Source: Epinephelus fuscoguttatus (lineage: Eukaryota; Chordata; Actinopteri; Perciformes; Serranidae). Taken from it: 64,000 nucleotides of DNA. The position numbers were made by a program, and so were the translations under genes. Positions 1-32,610 of the stretch are shown in pieces. Under the pieces are notes generated by a model. The model had not been told where the DNA came from. It made no database searches and worked only from the letters and a program-made list of their open reading frames with translations. The stretch covers positions 39,414,059 through 39,478,058 of the forward strand of contig NC_064755.1 of the NCBI RefSeq assembly GCF_011397635.1, written 5' to 3'. The number at the start of each line of letters is the position of its first letter. Positions within the stretch are counted from its first letter, which is position 1.

Positions 1-305
1 TGTTCAAAATAAACTTTCAAATCAAAATCAATCAAATGAATTAAACTTCCCGTCATGACTGGGCTGCATTTCTGTCAGCGGAGTCATTTTTTTCCGAACA
101 GCTGATTGGCCAGTGGGTGGTGCGTTTTATAGGATCAGATTCAACCCTGAACTTACCCTGCTCCGGAGCAGGATAGCCGTTCAGAGTAAGTTACCATGGT
201 GATCTACCGCGATAAGAACTGAACTGGCTTCGTGAGACCGAAAACCCAGGGTTAACCCTGAAGTTACCTCGCTAAGACATTAATCCTGCTTCGTGATACA
301 GGCCC
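1..305. repeat. interspersed repeat fragment (unclassified)
   Basis: This stretch contains a short palindrome around 250 (agggttaaccct) and text resembling the end of a common teleost DNA-transposon-derived repeat. It runs off the left edge of the window. No coding potential is seen. The family assignment rests on recollection only and could be wrong. Confidence 0.3.
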
Positions 306-555
306 CAGGTCGACACCTTGAGCTTTTTGTCACGTTCCTCAGGCCATTACTAAGCTGATTGTGTGGCACAGGGAGTGCGGTTGCCATGTGAGGGGAAGCA
401 CTTGAGCGTTTGGGTGGAGCACATCAGGTGGCATCCATATGAATGCCAAGATTTTCCAAGCAGAACACTGGATTGTAATGACATGTTATTCACTTCACCT
501 GTCAGTAGCTTTATGTTTTGGCTGATCAGTGTATAAACCAGAGTGAAGCCAGTGA
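306..555 (+). repeat. copy A of a three-copy local repeat
   Basis: This segment shares two separate blocks with sequence near 2 kb. The block at 307-341 (ggtcgacaccttgagc and onward) matches the reverse complement of about 2079-2113. The block at about 430-530 (ggtggcatccatatgaatgc and onward) matches 2330-2440 directly and about 1950-2010 in inverted form. It is a dispersed repeat of unknown class. It lies 3' of the C15orf40 homologue, where its orientation is opposite to the gene. Confidence 0.6.
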
Positions 556-1048
556 CACAGCGCCATCTACTGCTTGGTTACAGCTGCTTGTCTTCAATAA
601 AATATTCAAGATTCAAGATTTAATCACACAGATTCATAGTCTGTTTATTTAAAGCAAAGTCATTTAAATAAATATCACAAACATGAGTCATTCCAGACAT
701 CTCAACATATAAACATCATATCCAGTCACATCTCTCCAGCACTGGACACGCCTCCTGCTCACTGGTGGATCAGTCTGTTTCCATGGTGATGTTGTGCTTT
801 CTCCAGGTTTCCCAGTAGCCATACTGGTCCAGCTGTGAAGGCCTATGTGAATGTGATAAAAGAAAACGAAATGAGACACACAGGTCCTGTATTATTTTTA
901 ATTTCCATAAATTTGTTTTTACACTGAAACTCTTCACATTGTTTTGCAGGTGAAACGAACGAGATAAGAACCTCCTCCATCCTCTGTCCTCCTGTGTGTG
1001 GCCCTGCAGCATGTGTCAGCCTCCATTCACCTCCCCCTCTCCCTCCTG

Positions 1049-3221
1049 TCAGCCTGCAGCCTGTCTAAGCCTCCTCAACACCTCCTCCGGACTAAGAGAG
1101 GAGTCCACTCTGATGAGTTTGTCTCTGGACCTGGAGCCCTGTGAGAGGCAGGAAAAAGGAGGTAAAACAAGGCAGGATACATGCTGCAAAGGAGGATGGA
1201 TAAAAGTGGTAGGACACATGAGGTAAAGCAGCTGACAAAAAAGACATTAAAAAAATAGGATAAAGAAGGGGAGGGAGTTGATTTAGTACAGTTTCAGTCA
1301 GACTAACATGTTTAAATGTATTTTAAAAGTCTGGTTTTAGTCTGACTGACACAATAAATTGATTTTTTCTAATGTCATGTAAATGTACTGACTGAATCTG
1401 TGTGTCTGTTCATTCACTCATGCTCCATTTAGAATATCCCTCACCTTCAGTCTGAACACAGCTTATACACCATGAGATCAAAAACTGTCTCTTGTGAGTG
1501 TTAATAAGTTTCAGTAACCTTGTCAAGAGAGATGTGACTTTTCTTCAGCTCCAGAACTTCAGCCAGGAAGCGTATAAGCTCTGTGTTCGCTTCTCCGTCT
1601 GTTGGAGGGGCTGCGATGGCAACTCCCACCGCCTCTGCAGAAACCTCTGCAAGAGTAGAAGAACAAAAATGTTGTCGTCTAGGTGATCACAACAGCAGCT
1701 TTATTGTTATACATAGTATGAAGGTGACCTGTGATGCCGCTGTGTTTGGAGCCGGGCTTGGCGTGCACCGTTATGGTGACGGCTCCACTTTTGTCTCGAG
1801 CCACTGGACAGGAAGCTTCTGCCTCTGCTGCTACACTGGCAGCCGGCCGTCCTTTCACCTGGTGGTTTAACAGTATGGAGGGTTAGTTGTAGTATATACC
1901 CCGATACAGATACTGAACTGCGCTGATTGGCTGCAACTTTAAAATCACTGACAGATGAAGTTAATAACATTGATCATCTTGTTGCAATGCAGTGTTCTGC
2001 TGGGAAACAATGGGTCTGTCCATGATGGCGGTGGCTTCCCCTCAGGACACACCACCATGCCACACGGCAAAAGCTGCTCAGGACTGAGGAAAGTCACAAA
2101 GACCTCAAGGCATCGACCTTCCGCAGATGCCAATCTGATCAAGCATCCCTGGCACGTGCCGGTACCCCACCCCACCGCCAACGCCCTGGTGCCTGACACT
2201 AAAGAACACACCCAGAGGTCCTGTGTCCATGCCTTGACAGGTCAGACTCAAATCCAATCTACGGTAGGGGTCTCTGACCTGTCAGGACCTCTATGCCATT
2301 TCCCAGGTTGGGTGCGTTACAAGTGGCATCCACATGAATGTCAGGACCCACAGTTTCCCAGCAAAACACTGCACTGTAAGGAGATTATTGATGTTATTCA
2401 CTTCACCTATGAGTTGTTTCATGTTTTGGCTGATAGATCAGTAGCTATAGTCTAAGGAATTCAAAGCAGGTTTACTTGAGCACTTTTCCTGAGAACAGAT
2501 CTGAAGCTGTTCCAATGCTGTGACACTTAACATTTATAGTTACACTTACAGAAACAGCTGCACCTTGGCCACATGCAACATTTATACTAATGAATAACTT
2601 CTGGTCTATATACATTATAAAAAATGAGCTCCACATTTCAGTGATAAACACACTAATTAATCAAAAATTATAGTGCAATGATATGTTATTGTTCTACTTT
2701 TGCACTTTTACTTAAGTGAAGTTTTTCATGCAGGGCTTTTTCTTGTAATACTACTTTCACTTAAGTAACAGATCTGAGTAGTTCCCTCTGAGGTGTAGTG
2801 GAGTAACGTTATAAATATAAAGTAACAGAAGATGGAAATACTTAAGTAAAGTACAACTTACGTAGGCCCACAGTATCATAGTTAGATAAACGTACTCATC
2901 CACCGCTGGTTAACAGCGTGTGTAACATGTAGCAACAGATGAGAAAATAAATGAATTAAAGTGTCGATGTGATCTGTGTTAACAGTGTCATCTCTAACAA
3001 CTCACCGCTTTCTCTTTTTTGGGCATTGGTCTGTTTCTGGAGGAACTTGCTAACCGGTGAGCACCGGGCAGAGGAGGCAGTCTGCACCGGGAGAGGACGG
3101 TTAACGGGCGGCTGAGCACCGGGACGACGTCAGATAAACGGTTTAACGTCACAGCTTTGAACGACTGAACAGATTCAGATAACCGTGTAAGAATTATAGA
3201 TAAACCTGACCGGGAAAACAT
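1049..3221 (-). CDS. C15orf40: C15orf40 homologue, DUF167/UPF0235 protein
   Basis: Four minus-strand exons join in phase: 3221-3006, 1858-1729, 1646-1519 and 1138-1049 (stop TGA at 1051-1049), giving 187 aa. Residues 99-115 ([17 protein letters not shown]) and 124-136 ([13 protein letters not shown]) are the hallmark DUF167 segments. The last exon encodes a [11 protein letters not shown] strand and a [10 protein letters not shown] helix, as in the human protein. The family is small, conserved from bacteria to man, and has no settled biochemical role. The first 65 residues are Arg/Ser/Leu-rich and nearly free of acidic residues, which suggests a mitochondrial presequence. A second Met at residue 66 (MPKKEKA) matches the start of a shorter human form. 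The exon 3 donor (AAG|gttact) is weak. The gene lies head-to-head with the glutaminase-like gene. Assignment is firm; the true start codon is uncertain. Confidence 0.9.
1945..2120 (-). repeat. copy C of the three-copy local repeat (inverted)
   Basis: Read on the minus strand, this stretch matches both blocks of copy A (306-555) and the cagaacactgca-type core of copy B (2210-2455). It lies in intron 1 of the C15orf40 homologue. Copies C and B form an inverted pair about 350 bases apart and could fold back in the transcript. Confidence 0.6.
2210..2455 (+). repeat. copy B of the three-copy local repeat
   Basis: The 2330-2450 part (gtggcatccacatgaatgtc and onward) matches copy A directly and copy C in inverted orientation. 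The copies have diverged by point changes and small indels. A 166-codon open frame spanning 1955-2455 is a by-product of this inverted pair and is not called as a gene. Confidence 0.6.
2685..2905. repeat. dispersed 'AGTACTTTTACTTAAGTA' repeat
   Basis: The region carries the motifs tacttttgcacttttactta, aacagatctgagtagttcc and a terminal catccaccgctgg. These recur in many places in this window (for example 15160-15710 and 28415-28700). This is one degenerate member of an abundant teleost MITE-like family, here in intron 1 of the C15orf40 homologue. Confidence 0.55.
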
Positions 3222-4742
3222 CCACCTGCTTGTTAACTGTTAGCTTGTGAGCTGTTAGCTTAGACAGGGAACAGAAATGCTAACCATGTAAACATTGAGA
3301 CTTCCGCTTTTCAAAATATAAACTTCCGGGTTTTTTTAAATTGTTGATAATTTTCAGTTGGAATGCCTAAAAATATAAAATTATGTAGAAATATAAAAAA
3401 AATACAGAAATATAAAGAATTTATTCAAAAATATTTTCCATAAATTTGTCACACTAATTTCTTTCTAAATATATCGACAGTCATGTCATCGACTTCAGCA
3501 AAGTAAAATAAAGACTTAAAACATTCACTGAAAATATTTAACTACATCTAATGCCTCACATAATATAAGTAAAGGCTTATGAGTTTTTGTCATACTTTTA
3601 CATAATAATAAGAGTGATATTAGGCACAAATAGCTCAGTTAATATTTTATTAATTATGCAGAACTGAAACCTATCTTATTTTATCTTATCTTATCTTATG
3701 TGTCTTCTCTAAAGGCAGAGAAATTTCTTGAATCCTTGCTGTTGTTGCTGTTTAATAATTTAAATACAGTCTTTTAAAGCTGTGAGGGCACTTAATCAAA
3801 TTTCATTCACATCTCAAAAAATATCAGCATGGCAGAAATCTAAAAGACAGATGCTCATATCTCAAAAAATATCAGCATGACTACAAGGCATCAGAGGTAA
3901 GTAAGAATGTGTTGTTGTTTTATATATATAATTTGGCATAAGTGCCCCTTTAATTTTCAGTTTTATGACGTACCTCAAAACATGCCACATTTATATCATT
4001 ATGAATCATTAATAAGCCTCTCTTTTTGGTACACATGTCTACAACAAATAACATTATTTTGTTTTATGTTTTGTGTATGTTATATTTCATCTCTTCCATC
4101 TCTGCACAACGTTGTTTTTTAGATTCTCAGTTTTTAGTTGTCACATGTTTTTTATCCATATTTATGGAGCAATGTTGGAAGGAGCCTGAGATCTTATGAG
4201 ATGATTTTTACTGCCACTCAGTCCTTCTCTTTAATTGTTGTGCAGATGACTTTAAATAACTTGAACTGAACAAGCAGAGGTAAGTGAGAAAATGTGTTTT
4301 TCTTATAATTTGGGAGAAGTGACCCTTTAATTCTCATGCCAAGTTTATGTTCTTATAAATCATTTATAAGTCTCTCATTCTGGTGTCATTGGAAGCCTTA
4401 TTTTGTCTATTCTTTGTTATTTCATGTCAGTGAATTCATCAAATCTGAAACATCTTCTTTGTGTTTGGGTTGTTCTGCATGTTTTATAGTTTTTGTTGTG
4501 GTTGCACATGTTTTTGTTTTAATCTGACTCTGTCTTCCTTTTTATGTTTTTTAGCTGTTGTTTAAGTGTGTGTGGCAACTGGGAGTGTCTGCAGGCGCTG
4601 ACTGGTTTCCCCTCCTCTCCAAACCATCCCATTCATTAAAAAAAGTTTATAGCCTGCAGACACACTCACTGAGGGAGCCTGCTGCTTCCCTCGTCTTACA
4701 TGAAAACAGAGACGAACTGGAGGAACACACCTGAAGGCTTCA
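3222..4742. other. intergenic region between two divergent genes
   Basis: No gene is seen here. The two start codons diverge from this stretch, so it should hold both promoters. It contains a (TTATC)n run near 3674-3700. A diverged tandem duplication has one unit at about 3893-4120 and the other at about 4274-4500; both begin with gaggtaagt. A TATA-like attaaaaaaagtttatag lies near 4636-4653, about 90-100 bases before the glutaminase-like start codon. Confidence 0.5.
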
Positions 4743-26272
<21,530 letters not shown>

Positions 26273-26299
26273 CACAATCTGTTTATTCATAAGTAAATC

Positions 26300-26305
26300 A
26301 ATAAA
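26300..26305 (+). other. polyadenylation signal AATAAA
   Basis: A canonical AATAAA lies 28 bases after the stop codon of the glutaminase-like gene. It supports 26194-26272 as a genuine terminal exon with a very short 3' UTR. Confidence 0.7.
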
Positions 26306-26450
26306 CCTGCTCATTAAACAGTCAGCGATAAAAGAAGTACTCTGATTTTTTATTGAAGTAAAAGTAGTAATACCACGGTGTAAAAATACTCCATGACCAG
26401 TGAAAGTATGATGCTTTAAAATGCTACTTAAGTAAAAGTATTAGCATCAA

Positions 26451-26508
<58 letters not shown>
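26451..26508. repeat. (CTAT)n microsatellite
   Basis: About 14 tetranucleotide units follow directly on a copy of the 'AGTACTTTTACTT' repeat (tacttaagtaaaagtattag). Confidence 0.95.
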
Positions 26509-28414
26509 GTCTATGTTTACAGAGTTATCTGGATAACTTTGCTGAACAAAACTGTCTTTGTTTTAGATTTTATGGAGTTGATCCAACAGTAAAGGGTTAA
26601 CCTTCACAGATTAAAAGAGGGTTCAATGAGGAGTTTAACTTTGTCTCTGGGCTGAAAGCAGCTCCCGCAGCTCTGTGTGACTTCACTGAATAATTAATAT
26701 TCTGTTCACATCAGCTTCTTTTATATTGATGAGAAAACACTGCTCTGGAATCAGCTGCAGCAGTTGTTTTTTTTTTAAATAAATAAAGCACATTTTTTGT
26801 TTCTCAGGAGTGACTGTGGTTTCCTTCTGTAGACTCACACACACTGGTGAACCTTTCTTCCTTTCAAGACTGAAATAACTTTTTATTTTCTAAAACATGA
26901 CTATAAATATAAAACAGACTCTTCATAAATGAGATTTTAATCATTAGTTCGAGGATTTGCTTGGAAAAGACACTCTGTGATTTTGTCTTTTTGGAAAAAA
27001 ACGGACTTTACTTAACAAAAAACTTCAACAGGAAGTTAAACTTTAAAATGTCTCCACTGTCAGATAAAACAACATTTTTTTCTAAAGCATAAAAAAGCAT
27101 GAAACTTTTTAAGTTTTATGTTTTTGTTGTCATGGTGGAAGCTCCTCTCATGTTTATTTGTGAGTACATCATGAATATTCATGAGATGAAGTTTTCTGAT
27201 CCAATCATCCTTTAAGAGCCAGGATGCTGAGTCAAGCTGAAATCAGAGCGGTACCGGAAGTTAGGTTTATACTTTCACAATAAAAGTAGTAACACCAGTG
27301 GTACAGTAGTTATTTTATTTCAGAGATGTGATTAAATGAATCAGAGTGTTTCCATATGAATAACTAACAGAGGTGGTCACATATCAAATAAATAAAGAAA
27401 TAAAGATAAATTAATTAGTCGATTGAAAGAAAATGAACTGTTTTGTTTATCAGTTCATCATTTCAGTCATTTTTCAGGCAAAAATGACTGAAATATTTTT
27501 TAAAGTGAGATTTTATCACTTAAATAAAACATCTGTTGTTTTAGATAGAACAAGTAATTTAAGGACATAACTGGATTTTGGGACACTTTGGTTTTGTTGA
27601 TTATTTATTGAGAAAATAATCAGCACATTAATTGATAATGGAAACAACTGGTTGCAGTATTTTTACACAACACATTTTAAATCAAATGTCAGTTCTTTGC
27701 AAAGAGATGAAATACACAATCAGATCCACGATGGAAATTAATATACCCTGATAGAAAAACAAGAAAACTACAAACATACTGCACAGATAGCTAATGGACA
27801 ATCATTCGTGAGATCACCATGACTTTAAAATGCTAAAGAAAAGAGAGTCGTGCTGAACATGACCATCTGATGACGTGAACACAGAAAACCAACAGAAACA
27901 CTTTGTTCCCACAGCAGCAGCCAAAACAAGCCATCACCACTGAGCTGCTCTGTAATTGTTGTTTACCGTGTGAGGGACGCTCCCAAACTTTCACCAGGCA
28001 ACAAGCTCACTGCCTCTGTTTTCACTGACAGCAGCAGCCGCAGGACTCTGACAGCTCCTGAAAAAAGAGGAGAAGGAGAAGTTGGTTAGTTCCCAGAGTC
28101 AGACTGCAGAAACACAACTCCAAATGTCTGACGGATAGAAAAGACAAAATGGAGTCTGTGAGGCTGAACTGAGACACAGTGGTGATCTGAGCTAAATACT
28201 AACATCAGCAGCAACAATGACAATGCCAACATGCTGATGTGAAGCATTAAACCTGCAATTTTTTTTTAGAAAACACAAACTCAAAGTCAGATTTATAATA
28301 AGGAACTGGACACCAGCAGACGACAGGAAACATCCTGAAGGTTGAAAAAGGAAACCACAGACGAAGAACCTATAATTAACTGAGTTAAGTGAAATTATGT
28401 GGAGACAATCAGAG

Positions 28415-28700
28415 GTGGAGGAAGTACTCAGATCCTTTACTTCAGTAAAAGTAGTAACACCACAGTGTAGAGGCTTGACTGATGCGAACTTATCTTAACC
28501 AGTTATAATACATTATCTTTTGTATCATTAATCTGAATCTGCAAAGTAACTAAATTGTCAGATAAATGTAGTGGAGTAACAAGTACAACATTCACCTCTG
28601 AGATTAGGGAAATACAATATGAAGTAGGAGAAAATGGAAATACACAAGTTAAGTACAAGTACCTCATAATTGTACTTAAGTACAGCACTTGAGTAAATGA
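28415..28700. repeat. dispersed 'AGTACTTTTACTTAAGTA' repeat
   Basis: It begins agaggtggaggaagtactca, continues gatcctttacttcagtaaaa and ends near tacttaagtacagcacttga. These motifs are shared with the other copies in this window. Confidence 0.6.
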
Positions 28701-28739
28701 CACAGGAACTAAGAAGTTCTACAATAGCTGTATTTATAT

Positions 28740-29091
28740 TCTGTTAATCTGGAGTAACCTCCCAGATGATGTTAGACAGCCCCGACTCTGACCACTTTTA
28801 AATCAAAGCTAAAAACATATCTGTTTCACACTGCCTTCTCCACCCTGTAACAACCGCAACCTTATTTTTAAACTCAGTTTTTAATCTTAAATTTAAATAC
28901 TCTTTATTTTTGCACCTCTTGTCTGCACTTTTGTTAATTTTAATTGTGATTTTTTAAAATTGTAAATAACTTAGTAATTAACTTTACCTTTTATATCTTT
29001 TTTTCTCTTCATTTTTTTCTGTATCCTTTGTAATGTTTTATATTTTATTGCTCTATAAAGCAATTTGAATTGCCCTTGTGTACGAAATGTG

Positions 29092-29095
<4 letters not shown>
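28740..29095 (+). mobile_element. LINE-type 3' tail (truncated)
   Basis: Text running from gaccacttttaaatcaaagc through tttcacactgccttctccac to cccttgtgtacgaaatgtgc and ctatatata resembles the 3' end of teleost non-LTR retrotransposons, which often finish in a simple TA tail as here. No reverse transcriptase frame remains. The class is from recollection. Confidence 0.45.
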
Positions 29096-29124
<29 letters not shown>

Positions 29125-29141
29125 CACATATATACACACAC

Positions 29142-29180
<39 letters not shown>

Positions 29181-29183
29181 TAT
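29093..29183. repeat. (TA)n with (CA)-type interruptions
   Basis: Alternating purine-pyrimidine sequence of about 90 bases, mostly TA with TACACA interruptions, follows the LINE-like tail. Confidence 0.9.
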
Positions 29184-30349
29184 ATAAAGCTGCCTTGAGT
29201 TGTTACATGTAATGTGATAGTGGTAAAATGTAACTAAGTATATTTACTCAAGTAGTGTACCTACAAATCAAGGTGTACGCCATGTTTACTTAACTACATT
29301 TCAAAAGGAAATACTATACCTTTTTACTGCACTACATGTACGAAACAAACATTAGTTACTAGTCTTTTTTTATATAAAAACATTTCATGGCTCCAGCTTC
29401 ACCAACTTTTTCTTTGAAAAATATTATTAATTACAATGTATTATAAATAATGTTGAGGTTAAGCAAACAAACACATTTCTCACTATTTTCATTTTTTTTT
29501 TACAAACCAAACAATCAACTGATTAATAGAGATGACAATCTGCAGATGGATCCATAATGAAAATAATCATCAGTTAATAGTTCAAATGAGCTTCACATCA
29601 ACCAGCTACAACAGTAAAATCCTGATTTTACATTAGTGCATGAATCAGAATCATCTAATGAGATCAAACAGTCACAAAACTTAATTTACTGATACATACT
29701 TACATACTTTTATTTATTTCTACAGTGTTGTACGGATACATGATCCTTCATTACTGTCATATCACACCATAAATAATCTGATAACACCACCACCCTACTT
29801 ATGTTGTTACTAGCAAATAAACGTGTGTACACACACTGAACTTTAACTGTGCTATTAGCCTGTGTGTGACTTCATTATTTCATTTTGCAGTGGGGGAGAC
29901 TGCGATTTGTGCAAGTGCTGATGTCAAACATAGAAAATTATAGAAAGTAAAATTTGTAAAAATATTCATAAAAAATATGTGCAATATGCTTCACTTTTCA
30001 CACCGGTATGTAAAATATTTAAAAATGCAATATGTGTAATATGCTGAGTATGTAAAGTGCATAAAAATGTAAAATTATTGACCTTATGCTACATAATAAT
30101 AATAACAATAAATAATAATAATAATATAAATACTACTACTAGTACTAATTATTATTATTATTTATTTGTATAGCACTTATCTAAACAAAGTTACAAAATG
30201 CTTCACAAAGTACATGAAAATAAGACAACAATAACAGTACATTTAAAAAATGTTATCGTAACAGAGTATTTTTTACAGTACTTTTACTGCAGTAAAATAA
30301 CTGAATACTTCCTTTACCACTAAACAGCTATAAACTGGATTTTTACTTT

Positions 30350-30711
30350 GAAGGCTGTAACCGGAAGTGTGAGCCGTTAGCTTCGTTAGCTTGTTAGCCG
30401 CAGCCTCAGCAGCCTGTTGAGCGGCGGCAGAAGCGGCAGTTGGTCTGAGAGCAGAGAAATGTTTGACTTTCTCAGTTTCAGTGTTTGACTGGAGGAAGTG
30501 GTCTGACACACACAGTGTGCTCACAACAAACTGTTCACTGTTTGTTTAGTTGTTTGTTTGTTTGTTGTCTCCGGAAACTGGAGCGATGTGTGCAGAATGA
30601 GAGCCGTAGGTGAGGCGCTGCAGTCGGCGTTGAGCTGCGTTTCTACACGTTGGGCTGTGTTGTCTCCTGTGAGGACTTTTTATTCATCGGGACTGAAGCG
30701 GGTCTGCAGAG
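30350..30711 (+). promoter_or_regulatory. CpG-containing promoter and candidate first exon
   Basis: The stretch 30355-30610 holds more CG dinucleotides than its surroundings (gcggcggcagaagcggcag). From ATG 30597 an open frame runs 38 codons to a strong donor, GCAGAG|gtgagc, at 30711/30712. The encoded start MRAVGEALQSALSCVSTRW is followed by RTFYSSGLKRVCR and looks like a mitochondrial targeting peptide. It ends in phase 1, which does not read into the prr5l frame at 47010. It is therefore either a non-coding first exon of prr5l or the first exon of an unrecognised gene. Confidence 0.35.
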
Positions 30712-30929
30712 GTGAGCTCACACACGTCCTGTCAGCATGACACACAACAACTGTGACGGTTTGTAGCTTTATTTACCTGCACAAACAAACCTACAGGCGT
30801 TTTAAAACCAGGGGAAGCTTCAGTTCTGCATGAATGGCAAGTTGTTTTGTTGAATCACATAAAACAAACACTTGAACATTCTCAAACTCACTGAAAAGTA
30901 CATGAAGAATATAAAAGTATAGGCTATAA

Positions 30930-32610
30930 ATATGTTTGAGTCCTTGTAAATTGACTTCTAGGTAGTTTAGAGACTGTAGATAGACCTGCAGGTGGTTTAA
31001 ATCCTGCCGATGGAGCTCCAGTACAGTCTACTGTTTCAAACTTGTAGATAAAGCTATAGGTCGTTTAGTTCTTGTCAAGAGACCTACAAGTTCTGGTTCA
31101 CAGACTTTCATGTGGTTCAGGTTGTGTAGATGGACCCACTGGTGGTTTAAAGTCTGTGGCTAGACTTACAGGGAATCAATGTCTTGTAGTCGCATTGTAC
31201 AGGTAGCTTAGAGTTTACAGGTAGACCTTAGATAGAAGGACTCGAAGACGAACCTACAGAGTATTTTGGTGTGGTGTATTAAGGTGGGTGAAGGTCTAGT
31301 AGGCAACCAACATGTGGAATCTTGTGTATGGACCTCTGGGTCTACCCAAACTTGAAGATAGACCAACAGGTGATCTGGAGTCTGCAGATGGACCTACTGG
31401 TAGTTCGTTCTTGTAGACAGACTTGGTAGTAGTCTTGAAAGGTAGTTTAGTTCTTGAAAATGAATAATGGATAGGTTAGTTCCTACGCCCTTACAGGTTG
31501 TTTAGGTCTTGCAGACAGATTTACAGGTAGATAGTCTGTACAAAGACCTCTGAAGAGAGTACTTTAGAACTTGTAGTTCGACCTGCAGGCAGGTAAGAGT
31601 GTTTAGGTAGATCTTAGATAGACCTACAGGTAGTTTAAAACTCAAAGATGGACCTACAGGTTATTTTGGTGTGGTGGATTAAGGTGGATGAAGGTCCAGT
31701 AGGCAACCAACATGTGGTTTAGAATCTTGTGCATGGACCTACAGACATGTTTAGAATATATACATAGACCTACAGGAAGTTTAAAACTTGAAGGTAGACC
31801 CTCAGGTAATTTAGAGTCTTCAGATAGATCTACTTGTAGGTACTTGTGTAGACATACCTGCAGGTAGTTTAATCTTGAATATAGATCAACAGGTAGGTTG
31901 GTTCCTGCACACGTACAGGTTGTTTTGGTCTTGCAGACAGATTTACAGGTAGATAGTCTGTTCATGGACCTCTGAGGAGTACGTTTAGAACTGCAGGTGA
32001 TCTCCAGGTGTGGTTTAGAGGTTGTAAATAGGCTGCCGTATAGTTTCAAACTTGTTAGATAAACATGCAGTATAGTTCTTGTAAAGAGACCTACAAGAGT
32101 TTAGTTCTTGTTGACAGACTTACAAGTGGTTCAGGTTTTGTAGATTGACCTACTGGTAGTTTAAAGTCCATGGATAGACTTGCAGAGAGTTTAGGTCTTA
32201 GACGGACCTACAGGTAGTTTAAAACTTGAAGATGGACCTGTGGGTAGTGCGTTTTGTACTGGTGGAGAGACCTACAAGTTGTTTAGATCTTGCAGACAAC
32301 CAACACTTGGTTTTGAGACTTGTAAATAGACCTAAAGGTAGTTCTAGACAGACTTACAGGTACTTGAGATTCTGGAGATAAAGCCACGGGTAATTTAAAG
32401 TCTGCAGTTTTTCATTCTGTAGTTTTGTTCTTGTAGACAGACTTGCAGGTAGTTAAGTTCTTGTAGACACATATAGGTTAGTTCCTATTGAAAAAGCTAC
32501 TGGTTGTTTCAATCTTCCAGACAACCAAGATGAGGTTTAGAGGTTTGCAGATAGACCTACAGGTAGTTTAGAGTCTATAGATAGACCTAAGTTGGTATTG
32601 TTTAAAAGAT
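30930..32610. repeat. degenerate minisatellite, about 30-base unit
   Basis: About 1.7 kb is built from variants of cttgtagatagacctacagg plus tagtttaga. The array has a higher order: 31262-31330 matches 31663-31735 and 31441-31570 matches 31863-31990, at a spacing of about 400-420 bases. No coding sequence is seen. Confidence 0.85.

Larger units (their letters stand above)
26306..30349. other. gene-poor region after the glutaminase-like gene
   Basis: No recognised gene is seen. It contains dispersed repeats, a (CTAT)n array at 26451-26508, a LINE-like 3' tail and TA-rich arrays near 29.1 kb. On the minus strand a strong acceptor-like pyrimidine tract precedes a short open stretch near 28.06 kb (see findings). 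Confidence 0.5.

Noticed and set aside
1955-2455. 166-codon open frame on the plus strand starting [11 protein letters not shown], resembling a secreted protein
   Set aside because: It spans an inverted pair of repeat copies, its two ends are reverse complements of each other, and it overlaps intron 1 of the minus-strand DUF167 gene. No splice or family evidence.
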